Assembly: GCA_902500785.1 (NCBI GenBank)
Contig: CABVRW010000036.1
Coordinates: forward strand, 2,967 to 36,536
From: an uncultured Nitrospira sp.
GTDB lineage: Bacteria; Nitrospirota; Nitrospiria; Nitrospirales; Nitrospiraceae
Direction: 5' to 3'
Length of the DNA stretch: 33,570 bases
Part shown: piece after piece, positions 16,212-24,859 of the stretch
Numbering within the stretch: the stretch's first letter is position 1
How the letters are laid out: each line of letters begins with the position of its first letter
The notes under the pieces: generated by a model
Seen by the model: only the letters and a program-made list of their open reading frames with translations
The model's database searches: none
Told to the model about the DNA's origin: nothing
Translations under genes and position numbers: made by a program

Positions 16212-16810
16212 CGCACTCGGCCTCCATAGGTGCATAACAGTTCGGAGAGTGCGGCCAGGCTCATGGGGCGAGCATCGGGGCAGGCTGCCAGGGCTGCTTC
16301 CGGCATCAGGCGTGCATCGGCGGAATCCGGGCTCTGCACCGCCACGAGACCGCCGGCCTCGCTCACGGCGCGAGCTCCCTTGGCGCCGTCTTCATTCGCG
16401 CCACTGAGAATGATCGCCAGCAAGGTCCGGCCATAGGCCTCCGCAGCCGATTCAAAGAGGACGTCGATCGATGGGCGGGAGTAGTTCACGGGTTCCTCAT
16501 TGGACAGGGAGAGGCGGTGATCTCGTTCCACGAGAAGATGGTAGTCAGGCGGGGCGAAGTACATCGTGCCCGGCAGGATGGGTTCCTTATCCTCCGCTTC
16601 CTTGATCCTCACCCGGCACCTGGTCTGTAATAATGCCGGAATGTTGTTGGGCCTATCGGCCGGCACATGCACGGCGACCAGAATCGGCAGTGCACAGTCG
16701 GGCGCCAGCGGAGGGAGCAGTCGCGACAGGGCGGCGATGGCGCCGGCGGACGCGCCGATGACCACGGCGTGAATGTCGCGTAGCACGTTGTCCAGGGGGA
16801 GGACGCTCAC
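16205..16810 (-). CDS. cheB: CheB-type methylesterase domain protein
   Basis: A 201-aa stand-alone CheB catalytic domain without the usual receiver. The serine-hydrolase triad is visible as S21 (VIGASAGAI), H48 (VAVHVPADR) and D141 (ILSGANEDGAKG). It would remove methyl esters from, or deamidate, glutamates of a receptor-like partner. The start is GTG at 16810, which overlaps the cheR stop as GTGA. A longer reading from 16999 would run through cheR coding sequence and is not believed. No CheA, CheW or MCP gene is nearby, so this is probably a signalling pair for a kinase rather than flagellar chemotaxis. Without a receiver, its activation must differ from that of E. coli CheB. Confidence 0.9.
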   Translation of the reverse strand: MSVLPLDNVLRDIHAVVIGASAGAIAALSRLLPPLAPDCALPILVAVHVPADRPNNIPALLQTRCRVRIKEAEDKEPILPGTMYFAPPDYHLLVERDHRLSLSNEEPVNYSRPSIDVLFESAAEAYGRTLLAIILSGANEDGAKGARAVSEAGGLVAVQSPDSADARLMPEAALAACPDARPMSLAALSELLCTYGGRVRC

Positions 16811-17646
16811 ACATCGCCTCGTTTCTGATAGATCCGTTCGCCGGAAAGCACCTGGGCGAACGTCTCGGCGTGGGCGTTGAAGCGCAGGCTTTCCCTGGCG
16901 CCGACACCGAGAAACCCCTTTCGGACGAGTGCCGCCTTGAACAGCCCGACTGCGCGGTCTTGCAGCGGACGGTCGAAATAGATCAGCACGTTGCGGCACG
17001 ACACCAAATGCACCTCGGCGAAGACCGCGTCTGAGACCAGACTATGGTCGGAAAAGACCGTGCGCCGGCGGAGCGTCTTGTCGAGCCTGGCGGCTCCGTA
17101 TGCGGCGGTATAGTAGTCCGACAGCGAACCCTTGCCGCCGGCCAGGTTGTGGTTGCGAGTAAATAGGGCGAGACGCTGGAGATCATAGATCCCGGCCTCC
17201 GCCTTCGCAAGCGCGCCGGCATTGATGTCCGTGGCGTAGAACATGGTCCTGCTCTCCAGCCCTTCCTCACGGAACAGAATGGCGAGGGAGTACAATTCCT
17301 CGCCCGAGCTGCACCCGGCCACCCAGACCTTCAATGAGGGATAGGTCCGGAGGTGTGGAATGACCTGTTCGCGCAAGGCCAGGAAATAGCCGGGGTCGCG
17401 GAACATGTCGCTCACCTGCACCGTGAGGTAGTCCAGGAGCTGCGGGAGCACCGTGGCATCGTAGAGCACGCGCTCTTGCAAGGCGGAGAAGGTGGGGCAG
17501 CCCATCCGTTCCCGTGCCAGCAGGAGTCGTCGTTTGATCGAGGCCCTCGAGTACCCGCGAAAATCGTAGTGATATCGGCGATAGATGGCCTCGAGAAACA
17601 GCTGCAGTTCGATCTCGTCGGCTTTCACCGCCGCGCTGTTGGTCAT
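16807..17646 (-). CDS. cheR: CheR-type protein-glutamate methyltransferase
   Basis: A 279-aa CheR protein. The N-terminal all-alpha domain (residues about 10-75, FLEAIYRRYHYDFRGYSRASIKRRLLLARE) is followed by the SAM-dependent methyltransferase domain. That part shows MFRDPGYF, the SAM motif VWVAGCSSGEELYSLAI and VSCRNVLIYFDRPLQ. It transfers methyl groups from SAM to glutamates. The start at 17646 overlaps the stop of the upstream hybrid kinase as ATGA; a start at 17793 would lie deep in that gene. The pair cheR-cheB between two hybrid kinases mirrors the large CheB-CheR-PAS-kinase fusion proteins of other bacteria, here as separate genes. Confidence 0.92.
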   Translation of the reverse strand: MTNSAAVKADEIELQLFLEAIYRRYHYDFRGYSRASIKRRLLLARERMGCPTFSALQERVLYDATVLPQLLDYLTVQVSDMFRDPGYFLALREQVIPHLRTYPSLKVWVAGCSSGEELYSLAILFREEGLESRTMFYATDINAGALAKAEAGIYDLQRLALFTRNHNLAGGKGSLSDYYTAAYGAARLDKTLRRRTVFSDHSLVSDAVFAEVHLVSCRNVLIYFDRPLQDRAVGLFKAALVRKGFLGVGARESLRFNAHAETFAQVLSGERIYQKRGDV

Positions 17647-20600
17647 CGCGGCATCCATACGCGCACCAGCGACAACAGTTGTTCGACGTCGAGCGGCTTG
17701 GCCATGTAGTCGTTCGCGCCGGCCGCCAGCGCCTGCTCCTGGTCGTGTTTCATCGCCTTCGCCGTCAGGGCGATGATGGGGAGTTTCCGCCATTCGGACC
17801 GCTCACGGATGGCGCGGATAGCGGTGAGGCCGTCCATCTCGGGCATCATGAGATCCATCAAGACCAGGTCGATCAACCGATCGTGGTTGCGCAGCGACTC
17901 CTCGAGGACGGTCAGGGACTCGCGGCCGTTCCGAGCGATCTCGATCTTCGCGCCGTGCGGTTCCAGCACCGCGCTCAAGGCAAAAATATTCCGCACGTCG
18001 TCTTCGACGATCAGAATCCGACGGGCTTCCAGCACCGCGTTCCGGCTGCGGGCCTTCTCCAGCATCCGCTGCTGATCGGGCGGCAGCGCGGTGACAACCT
18101 GGTGCAGGAATAACGTGACCTCGTCGAGCAATCGTTCGGGGGATTTGGCCCCCTTGATAATGATGGACTGCGAATATTTGCGCAGCCGTTGCTCCTCATC
18201 GAGTGAGAGATCTCGGCCCGTGTAGACGATCACGGGTGGGAGCGTGAGATGCTCCTCACGGCTTAACGTCTCGAGTAACGAGAATCCGGAGGCATCGGGC
18301 AACGTGAGGTCGAGGACCATGCAATCGAAGGTTCGCTCGGCGAGTTGGGCGAGACATTCGGCGCCGCTGGCCACGCCGATGGTTTCGACTTCATCCGATC
18401 CAAGCAAGAGCCGCAGGCTGTCTCGTTGGGCGGGATCGTCTTCCACAATGAGAACCCGGCGCGGCTTTTCCGTGAGCCTGGTTTCGACTTCCCGGAAGGC
18501 CTGGACGAGTTGCTCTCGTTTCACCGGTTTGAGCATGTATCCCGCGGCGCCTAATGAGAGGGCCGTCTTCTCATAATCGTGGCCGGAGACGACGTGAACG
18601 GGAATGTGCCTTGTCCTGGCGTCGGCCTTGAGGCGATCAATGACGGAGAGCCCGGAATGGTCCGGTAATCCGAGATCGAGAATGACTGCCCGCGGCAAAT
18701 GGCGTGCCGCGAGGGTCAGGGCATCGGCCGCCGTCGTGCTGATCAGCACCTGGAAATTGAGTTCGTGGGCGAGGTCCGCGAGAACCCTAGCAAAGGATTC
18801 GTCGTCTTCGACGATTAAAATCACTCGTCGGTCCGCCGCCAGTTGTTCCCGGTCATCGGCGATGTGCGTCGTCGGGATGCGTGCCTCGGACGCTGCCGTC
18901 GGCGTGGCGGTGACGTCGCTCGGCTTGATCCGCTCGGGTGGAACTCGCGCGAGCAAGGAAGGTGAAGGGGCGAGAGAATCCCCGGACGAGGAGAGGCGGG
19001 GCAGGAGCACAGTGAAGGTGCTGCCCTGACCGGGGGTGCTTGAGAGACGAATTTCTCCTCCCAGTAACCGGACGAATTCGCGCGAAATGGACAGTCCCAG
19101 GCCGGTCCCGCCGTATTTGCGGCTGGTGGTGCCGTCGGCTTGGCAAAAAGGCTCGAAAATCAGCTCATGCTGATCAAGTGGAATGCCGATGCCGGTGTCT
19201 TGAACCGTGAAACCCATGCGGCCGTCCTCGATCTGAGAGATTTCGAGTGACACCTCCCCCTCCTCGGTGAACTTGATGGCGTTCGACAGAAGGTTTTTCA
19301 GCACCTGCTCCAGTCGTTGCCAATCGGTTTCGAACGATTCGGGAGTGCCGGGACGTGTCCGCAGGATGAGCCGCAACCTCCGCTGCTCCGCGAGCGGTTG
19401 GAACATCGACTGCAAATGATCGATCAGCCGCGAGATCGATTCTTCTGTCGGCGCGAGGTCGATGCGGCCGGACTCCACCTTGGAGAGGTCCAAGACGTCG
19501 TCGATCAGCGTCAGGAGATCATGGCCGGACGACTCGATCGTCGTGAGGGATTTGATCTGTTCGAGCGAGAGATTGCCCTGGGGATTCTCGGCCAGCAGCT
19601 TTGTGAGAATAAGGGTGGAGTTCAACGGGGTCCGCATTTCGTGCGACATGTTGGCTAAAAACTCGGACTTGTAGCGACTGGCTTGTTCCAATTGTCTGGT
19701 TTGCGTTTCGAGCATCGTCGTGGATTTATTCAGGTCTGCTTTCTGCGTTTCGAGAATCTGGGCCTGCTCCTCCAACTGCGAGTTGGTCTGTTCCAGCTCC
19801 GCCTGTTGTTGTTCGAGGCGACTGTGCGATTCCTTGAGCGCTCGGGTCTGTTCTTCGAGTTCTTCGTTGGAGACCCGGAGTTCCTCGCTCTGCACCTGCA
19901 GCTCCTCGGTCTGCCGCTGAGTCTCCTCCAGGAGTTCCTGAAGCCGGGTCCGGTATTGAGCCGATCGGACCGCCACGGCGATCGATTCCGCGACACGATC
20001 GATGAACTCACGATCTGAGTTCGTCACGCGATGGAAGAACCCGAACTCCATGACGGTGGTGACTCGTCCGTCCAGCTTCAGCGGAGCGATCATGAGGTGG
20101 CGCGGAGCGCTCCGCCCAAGACCGGAGCCGATAGTGAAATAGCCGTCCGGGAGGTCATCCACCACGACGAGGCGTCGATGTTGCACCGATTGACCCAGGA
20201 GTCCGTCTCCCGCAACGAACCGCTCCGGCATGGCGGTGCCCTCCGGTACGCCGTAGGTCGCTGTTCGATGAAACCCGCTCCCGTCGTCGATGAAGATGGC
20301 GCCGGCCTGCGCTCCGAGGTATTCGGCGAGACCATGCAACAGGTTTTCGCCCAGCCTGTTCATCGTCTGCTCCCCCGTCATCCGTTCGCTGAGCAGCGTT
20401 TGGCCCACCCGCATCCACTCTTCCTTGCGCGTGGCGAGCCGGCTGCGGATGAAATGCGCGCCGAAGGCCCCCAGCGCCCAAGCCGTCACGATCCCGGCCC
20501 CGCGATTGATCAGGGGCACGAACGGGTCGGGGCCCAAGGGACTGACGAATAAACCTACGACGGTGAGGATCGCCACGGCGACTGCCACGGCGATCGGCAC

Positions 20601-20762
20601 CGCGGGAAACCAGACCAGATAGGCGAGCACCAGCGGAATCAGGTAGAGCACCCACAGGGTGACGCCGAGCGGCGTGAACATGTCGAGAATAAAGACGATG
20701 GGCAGGGAGAGAACGATGGCGCCGGACAGCAACGGATGGGGAGGCTGTTGAAATCGTGTCAT
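17643..20762 (-). CDS. Membrane GAF hybrid histidine kinase with three receivers (1039 aa)
   Basis: Four N-terminal membrane helices (about 12-115) lead to a GAF domain (about 145-280, GAIFIDDGSGFHRTATYGVP) and a long Glu/Gln-rich coiled coil (about 282-355). A classical HisKA domain follows with H374 (FLANMSHEMRTPLN), then a HATPase (VQDTGIGIP, GGTGLGLSI). Three receivers end the protein, beginning VILIVEDDESF, RVLIVEDDPAQ and RILIVEDDVRN. The layout is that of CheR/CheB-linked multi-receiver kinases, and no HPt domain is visible. The ATG has no ribosome binding site of its own and overlaps a 16-codon leader ORF as ATGA. It is first in an operon with cheR, cheB and a second hybrid kinase, behind a perfect CTAGG dyad. 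Confidence 0.92.
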   Translation of the reverse strand: MTRFQQPPHPLLSGAIVLSLPIVFILDMFTPLGVTLWVLYLIPLVLAYLVWFPAVPIAVAVAVAILTVVGLFVSPLGPDPFVPLINRGAGIVTAWALGAFGAHFIRSRLATRKEEWMRVGQTLLSERMTGEQTMNRLGENLLHGLAEYLGAQAGAIFIDDGSGFHRTATYGVPEGTAMPERFVAGDGLLGQSVQHRRLVVVDDLPDGYFTIGSGLGRSAPRHLMIAPLKLDGRVTTVMEFGFFHRVTNSDREFIDRVAESIAVAVRSAQYRTRLQELLEETQRQTEELQVQSEELRVSNEELEEQTRALKESHSRLEQQQAELEQTNSQLEEQAQILETQKADLNKSTTMLETQTRQLEQASRYKSEFLANMSHEMRTPLNSTLILTKLLAENPQGNLSLEQIKSLTTIESSGHDLLTLIDDVLDLSKVESGRIDLAPTEESISRLIDHLQSMFQPLAEQRRLRLILRTRPGTPESFETDWQRLEQVLKNLLSNAIKFTEEGEVSLEISQIEDGRMGFTVQDTGIGIPLDQHELIFEPFCQADGTTSRKYGGTGLGLSISREFVRLLGGEIRLSSTPGQGSTFTVLLPRLSSSGDSLAPSPSLLARVPPERIKPSDVTATPTAASEARIPTTHIADDREQLAADRRVILIVEDDESFARVLADLAHELNFQVLISTTAADALTLAARHLPRAVILDLGLPDHSGLSVIDRLKADARTRHIPVHVVSGHDYEKTALSLGAAGYMLKPVKREQLVQAFREVETRLTEKPRRVLIVEDDPAQRDSLRLLLGSDEVETIGVASGAECLAQLAERTFDCMVLDLTLPDASGFSLLETLSREEHLTLPPVIVYTGRDLSLDEEQRLRKYSQSIIIKGAKSPERLLDEVTLFLHQVVTALPPDQQRMLEKARSRNAVLEARRILIVEDDVRNIFALSAVLEPHGAKIEIARNGRESLTVLEESLRNHDRLIDLVLMDLMMPEMDGLTAIRAIRERSEWRKLPIIALTAKAMKHDQEQALAAGANDYMAKPLDVEQLLSLVRVWMPR

Positions 20763-20809
20763 TGGACTTGTAGGACTTCTTCTCGGACCGAGATGGTGAC
20801 GGAAGTCAT
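20759..20809 (-). promoter_or_regulatory. Sixteen-codon leader ORF coupled to the GAF hybrid kinase
   Basis: ATG at 20809 opens a short ORF (MTSVTISVREEVLQVQ) whose TGA overlaps the kinase ATG as ATGA. AGGGG lies about eight bases before it, while the kinase ATG itself has none. Translation of the kinase is therefore likely to depend on reinitiation. The 285-base interval 20763-21047 also holds the CTAGG-box promoter and a long leader. Confidence 0.45.
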
Positions 20810-20964
20810 GCCGTCGCCCCTGGAATCCTGCTCATCTCGATGTTCGATCGACTTACGAAGGCGCATCCCTACAGAGGGATTCTTCCAGGTGGAGGGACGC
20901 TGCTTTCCGTCGATGAATGCCATCAACCCAAACGGATACCTGTATACACCATGTTTGGCGAGAT

Positions 20965-21010
20965 TTTGTACTGCGATTCCGCCTGCGCCCACACTAGGGA
21001 GACCCCTAGT
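20965..21010 (-). promoter_or_regulatory. CTAGG-box promoter of the kinase-cheR-cheB-kinase operon
   Basis: A perfect dyad, on the minus strand ACTAGGG-GTCT-CCCTAGT (21010-20993), with 7-bp arms. The -10-like TACAAA lies at 20970-20965, 22 bases downstream. Predicted start near 20958, giving a leader of about 196 bases that contains the 16-codon ORF. Confidence 0.75.
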
Positions 21011-21047
21011 CAGCCGCTATGCAACAGGCGAGATTGGGCCGATAAGA

Positions 21048-21422
21048 TTACTGGGGGCGGGAGGGAGGGGGCAGCTCAGGTGCAGCATTGTCCATCACTC
21101 GGACGGCTCGACCTTGATGGTCCAGCTTGAGAGTGACTCTTTGGCCGACGGAGAGGTTGAGAAAGAGCTCGGGTTTGGCGATTTGAAACGCGACATCTTT
21201 GCCGAGATCGGTGGTGACCACGCCTCGCCGCTCTGACATATTTATCATGCTCAGTGTTCCGGATACGGTATCGTGATCCGCAGCCGTCTCGGCATGCACC
21301 GCTGCCAGCCGCTGGATTTGCATCTCCGCCAGACTGCCAAACAGCAAGGCACCCGCGAGCCCCCCCAACAGCATTCCTCGCAGCACCGATTGAGTTCTGC
21401 GACTTTCTCCGGGTTTGTTCAT
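21048..21422 (-). CDS. Membrane-anchored or exported protein of unknown function (124 aa)
   Basis: A basic N-terminus then a hydrophobic Gly/Leu/Ala segment (about residues 17-34, MLLGGLAGALLFGSLA) anchors or exports a small domain. The domain (about 50-110, VSGTLSMINMSERRGVVTTDLGKDVAFQI to VGQRVTLKLDHQGRAVRVM) looks like a small OB-type beta barrel, as in CusF-like or DUF1344-like periplasmic proteins. The CusF copper ligands cannot be assigned. The start at 21422 has AAAGGAGACC upstream; an ATG at 21458 is less likely. It is the third gene behind a Cys-rich copper-storage-like protein, which hints at a metal or envelope role (inference). Confidence 0.7.
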   Translation of the reverse strand: MNKPGESRRTQSVLRGMLLGGLAGALLFGSLAEMQIQRLAAVHAETAADHDTVSGTLSMINMSERRGVVTTDLGKDVAFQIAKPELFLNLSVGQRVTLKLDHQGRAVRVMDNAAPELPPPSRPQ

Positions 21423-21478
21423 GGCGACTGGTCTCCTTTTTTGACACAGCTCATGCAAACCGTGAACATCGATGCGAG

Positions 21479-21676
21479 CTACTTCGGCAGACCCGGCATG
21501 AGCGGCGGCGGCGGAATCGATGGTGGCACCGGTAGAGGCACAGGATCCGTAGGTTTAGGGGGAACCGTAGGCCCTGGACCTGGTTGAGGCACCGGCGCCG
21601 GAACCTCGACGCCTGGCTGGACCGCAGCAGTAAGCACCAGGCCGCTCAGGTAGAAACTGGTCAATAGGAGCTTCAT
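21479..21676 (-). CDS. Small exported proline-rich protein (65 aa)
   Basis: A signal-peptide-like start (MKLLLTSFYLSGLVLTAAV) is followed by a tail of about 45 residues that is roughly half proline, with P-x-P and PPP runs, ending PLMPGLPK. No family is recognised. Such tails may span the periplasm or interact with the cell wall. There is only a G-rich weak ribosome binding site before the ATG at 21676. It lies between the Cys-rich protein gene and the 124-aa gene on the same strand with short gaps (59 and 56 bases), so the three probably form one unit. Confidence 0.6.
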   Translation of the reverse strand: MKLLLTSFYLSGLVLTAAVQPGVEVPAPVPQPGPGPTVPPKPTDPVPLPVPPSIPPPPLMPGLPK

Positions 21677-21735
21677 TGCGAATATCCCCCGTGTTATGTG
21701 TGACCCGTGAGATCCAAGGATCACCGGCGTGCCGC

Positions 21736-22146
21736 TCATTGCGAACTTGCGCCGGAAGCGGGCGGCACTGACTCCATGACCATTTTGTGACAGATCTCCG
21801 CGCATCGCCGGCATTCCTTCGCACAGTCTCCGCACATGGGGTGGTGGGGCGCATGTTCTTCACAGACGCCCGCGCACACTTCGCATAGCTCGGCGCAGAG
21901 CGCGCATATACGTAGAGAAAACGCAGAATTCCGCCCCATCCATTGCGCGGCCAGCAAGCAGATGTCGGCGCAATCACGGCAGAGTCTGATACAGCGCGCC
22001 ATGAGATCCTGCGCAGTCTGATGTGACATGCCGACCATGTCGTCTCCACAGGTATTGCAGATACGGGCACAGGCCAGACAGGCCTCAATACACTGGTCCA
22101 CCTGTTTTCCCATCTGCCGCTGAGGTTGAGCGTGTGTCTGCGCCAT
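21736..22146 (-). CDS. Cys-rich four-helix copper-storage-like protein (DUF326/Csp family)
   Basis: A 136-aa protein with 19 cysteines spaced as CxxxC, CxxC and similar along four predicted helices: CIEACLACARICNTC, CIRLCRDCADIC, CALCAELCEVCAGVC and CGDCAKECRRCAEIC. This fits DUF326/Csp four-helix bundles, in which the thiols line the core and bind many Cu(I) ions. No Tat or Sec signal is present, so it would be the cytosolic (Csp3-like) type. GGAGG lies seven bases before the ATG at 22146. It is first in a three-gene unit and has a CTAGG-box promoter. Together with the metallothionein-like gene at 7348 it suggests thiol-based metal buffering in this region. Confidence 0.9.
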   Translation of the reverse strand: MAQTHAQPQRQMGKQVDQCIEACLACARICNTCGDDMVGMSHQTAQDLMARCIRLCRDCADICLLAAQWMGRNSAFSLRICALCAELCEVCAGVCEEHAPHHPMCGDCAKECRRCAEICHKMVMESVPPASGASSQ

Positions 22147-22201
22147 TACATCACCTCCACAATTATGTTCGAATCAGGGCTTACACTCATCATTCGATCT
22201 G

Positions 22202-22247
22202 ACTGTAGCGCCGGTCGCTGGGATCGCCTACTAGGAATACCTCTTGG
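22202..22247 (-). promoter_or_regulatory. CTAGG-box promoter of the Cys-rich protein gene
   Basis: On the minus strand the site at 22247-22230 reads CCAAGAG-GTAT-TCCTAGT. The proximal half is full and the distal half is poor. A -10-like TACAGT lies at 22207-22202, 22 bases downstream. Confidence 0.55.
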
Positions 22248-22261
22248 CCGTCTTCGCAGGG

Positions 22262-22309
22262 GCTAGGGTCCTCACCAGCTGGTCAAGAAGGCAAAGAATC
22301 AGGTACGGT
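22262..22309 (+). promoter_or_regulatory. Weak CTAGG-box candidate upstream of the phospholipase D gene
   Basis: GCTAGGG-TCCT-CACCAGC at 22262-22279 (5 of 7 arm positions pair) with TACGGT at 22304-22309, 24 bases downstream. The proximal half does not match the best form. A plain -10 candidate GATAAT at 22334-22339 is an alternative, so this call is tentative. Confidence 0.35.
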
Positions 22310-22380
22310 GCTGATCGAGCATGCCAACGTGGCGATAATCTAAAGTTATTGATGAACTAAAAAGGCTCGAAGGGGAGCGC

Positions 22381-24609
22381 ATGACTGGACAGGACGAAAC
22401 CAGCGCAGTGTCGGATCGGGAGCCGGAGCTTCCGGCAGGGGCCACGACCACGGCCTCTTCTCTGCTGTGTCCAGGCCATAATTGCTGGCGCCTTGAATCC
22501 AGTGAAAAAACGTCCTTTCTCATTGACGGGGAGGCCTATTTTCGGGCCTTTCGCGACGTGGCCCTGCAGGCAAAAGAGTCCATTATGATCGTCGGCTGGG
22601 ACCTCGATACCAAAACCGATTTGCTGCGAGGAGGAGCCGCCTCATCGGAGTTTCCCACCAAGTTAGGAGAATTTCTCTCCGCATTGTTGCGGCGGAAAAG
22701 AAAATTGCGGGTCTATGTGCTCAATTGGGACTTTGCGATGATTTACGCCTGGGAACGGGAATGGATGCCGACCGCCGAGCCTGGCTGGGGGCGCCATCGT
22801 CGGCTGTCCTACCGTGTCGACGGCCAGCATCCGATCGGTGCCTCCCACCATCAGAAGATCGTGGTCGTCGACGACGCGATCGCCTTCGTCGGCGGACTGG
22901 ACTTGACGAAATCCAGGTGGGATACGAGGGCCCATTCCTTAGACGATGTTCGGCGGGTGGATGCGGATGGTACTCCCTATGCTCCCTTTCACGATGTCCA
23001 GATGATGGTGTCAGGCGCGGCGGCGGGCGCGTTGGGGGATCTGGCCCGGACCCGCTGGCTGCATGCAACCGGCCGGCGTCTTTCCCGACCGAGCCTTCGA
23101 CCGGTGGGGGAGCTCTGGCCTGGTTCAATCGTTGCCGATACGGAGCACTGCCCCGTGGCGATCATGCGCACGCAACCTAAATATGAAGAACAGGTTGAGG
23201 TTCGAGAGATTCAGCAAGCCTATCTCGACGCTATCAAGAGCGCTCGTGCGTCCATTTATATTGAGTCCCAGTATTTGACGGCTCATACGATCGGGCGTGC
23301 GCTCATGGCTCGCTTGTCCGAGCCGGAAGGCCCTGATGTCGTACTGGTTCTGCGCCATAATTGTGACGGCTGGCTGGAACGTCAAACGATGGGGAGTTTG
23401 CGCGCCCGAGTCTTGAAGGATCTGGAGTTGGCCGACCATTACGGTCGGCTGCGAGTGTATGCGCCGACGGTATCCGGCACCGCGGGAGCGGAAAAAGTCG
23501 ATGTGCACAGCAAAGTGCTCATTGTGGATGACCATTTTCTCTGCCTGGGCTCCGCCAATGTCTCGAATCGTTCCATGGGGTTCGATACGGAGTGTAATCT
23601 CGCGATCGAATCCTTCGGACGCCCGCAGTTGCAAGCCGTCGTTGCCGGACTTCGCAATGACCTCATCGGCGAGCACCTCGGGGTAGAGCCGGAGGTGGTG
23701 AGAGCGGAGCTGGATCGCACCGGTTCGCTGATCGGCGCGATTGAAGCCCTTCGAGGGGGCGATCGTAGCTTGGACGACGGCTGCTTCGACAAGAGCGATG
23801 CGGCTGCTGCGGTGATTCCTGAACAGGTGCTGGTGGATCCGGAACGTCCCATGGCCGTCGAGGAAGTCTTAGGGCTGCCCCATCTTAAAGAGCGAGAAGA
23901 CCTTAGCCGACGCCTGTTCATGGGATTGTCCCTGGTGGCGGCGATCGGTGCTTTGGCTGCGGCATGGCGTTGGACCCCGATGGGTGACGTGATCAATGTG
24001 GAGAGCTTGGTCGAGACCGTACAGTCCCTGGGACGGGGACCGATAGGATTGATTATGTTACTGGGCGGCTATGTCGTGGGTGGGTTTATGGCTATCCCCA
24101 TCACGCTGCTTATCGTCGTGACAGTGATCGCCTGTGGGGCTTGGCTCGGTGCTCCGCTCGCGCTGGCAGGATCGCTCCTGAGCGGCGTCACCCTGTTTAC
24201 CCTCGGACGTGCCTTGGGAAGATACCGAGTGCAACAGTTTGCCGGGAAGCGGGTGGCCCATTTGAGCCGGCGCCTCGCCGAGCGCGGATTCTGGGCCATT
24301 CTCATGGTCAGAATCTTGCCGATCGCCCCGTTTTCTCTCGTCAATCTGGTCGCAGGCTCGACCGCGCTTTCCTTCCGGCATTTCATCATGGGAACCATGC
24401 TCGGTATGGCTCCCGGTATAGTGGTGACAGCCGCCCTGGTCGACGGTCTGGAGGAAGCGGTGCGACAACCGACTCCGATGGCTGTCACCCTGCTCGGATT
24501 GCTGATCGCGAGCGCCTGGGTCGCCGTCTGGTACCTCTCGCGGCGGCTGCTGGCTAAGCGGCCGCTTGCCGCCTCCGTGACCGTGCAAGCGGCGCCGGCT
24601 ACGAGTTAA
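22381..24609 (+). CDS. Phospholipase D/cardiolipin synthase-like protein fused to a VTT membrane domain
   Basis: A 742-aa protein. Two HKD motifs mark the phospholipase D fold: H157/K159/D164 (HHQKIVVVDD) and H376/K378/D383 (HSKVLIVDDHFLCLGSANVSNRS). Together they form one active site that would transfer phosphatidyl groups. A C-terminal region from about 515 has several membrane helices and the VTT/SNARE-associated signature GRALGRYRVQQFAGKRV and RILPIAPFSLVNLVAGSTALSF, as in DedA-like lipid scramblases. The fusion would link phospholipid synthesis or cleavage with movement in the inner membrane. The start has GAAGGGGAG at 22369-22377. A downstream endonuclease/exonuclease/phosphatase gene recalls the E. 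coli clsB-ybhP pair. Confidence 0.9.
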   Translation: MTGQDETSAVSDREPELPAGATTTASSLLCPGHNCWRLESSEKTSFLIDGEAYFRAFRDVALQAKESIMIVGWDLDTKTDLLRGGAASSEFPTKLGEFLSALLRRKRKLRVYVLNWDFAMIYAWEREWMPTAEPGWGRHRRLSYRVDGQHPIGASHHQKIVVVDDAIAFVGGLDLTKSRWDTRAHSLDDVRRVDADGTPYAPFHDVQMMVSGAAAGALGDLARTRWLHATGRRLSRPSLRPVGELWPGSIVADTEHCPVAIMRTQPKYEEQVEVREIQQAYLDAIKSARASIYIESQYLTAHTIGRALMARLSEPEGPDVVLVLRHNCDGWLERQTMGSLRARVLKDLELADHYGRLRVYAPTVSGTAGAEKVDVHSKVLIVDDHFLCLGSANVSNRSMGFDTECNLAIESFGRPQLQAVVAGLRNDLIGEHLGVEPEVVRAELDRTGSLIGAIEALRGGDRSLDDGCFDKSDAAAAVIPEQVLVDPERPMAVEEVLGLPHLKEREDLSRRLFMGLSLVAAIGALAAAWRWTPMGDVINVESLVETVQSLGRGPIGLIMLLGGYVVGGFMAIPITLLIVVTVIACGAWLGAPLALAGSLLSGVTLFTLGRALGRYRVQQFAGKRVAHLSRRLAERGFWAILMVRILPIAPFSLVNLVAGSTALSFRHFIMGTMLGMAPGIVVTAALVDGLEEAVRQPTPMAVTLLGLLIASAWVAVWYLSRRLLAKRPLAASVTVQAAPATS

Positions 24610-24859
24610 TAGGCGGTGGAACAACTCGATTATTGCTCAATATACGATGATCATCTCATGGGTCCTGTTGGTTTCAGATAGCCCTGGTCCGCAGGATGGA
24701 CAAACAGGTCGTCCGTTGAGTCCGTCGTTCGTTGCTCGGTACAGCCCATTTGCGATCCTTGACGGGATACGTTTCACGATTCACGCTGTTCGGACTTCGG
24801 AGACGCCGGCGGCCTTCTTTTCGCATCCTGCACCCACTTTTTGCGAGGGACTCACGCCT

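Noticed and set aside
16811-16999. Longer N-terminus for the CheB protein (start at 16999)
   Set aside because: It runs through cheR coding sequence and reads as Arg/Pro-rich out-of-frame translation; the GTG at 16810 with a GTGA overlap fits the operon.
16205-17646. Flagellar chemotaxis cluster
   Set aside because: Only cheR and cheB are present, and cheB lacks its receiver; no CheA, CheW, MCP or flagellar gene is in the window.
20810-20992. Upstream extension of the leader ORF before the hybrid kinase (start at 20992)
   Set aside because: The predicted -10 at 20970-20965 lies inside it, so the transcript would start after that codon; only the short 3-prime part has a ribosome binding site.
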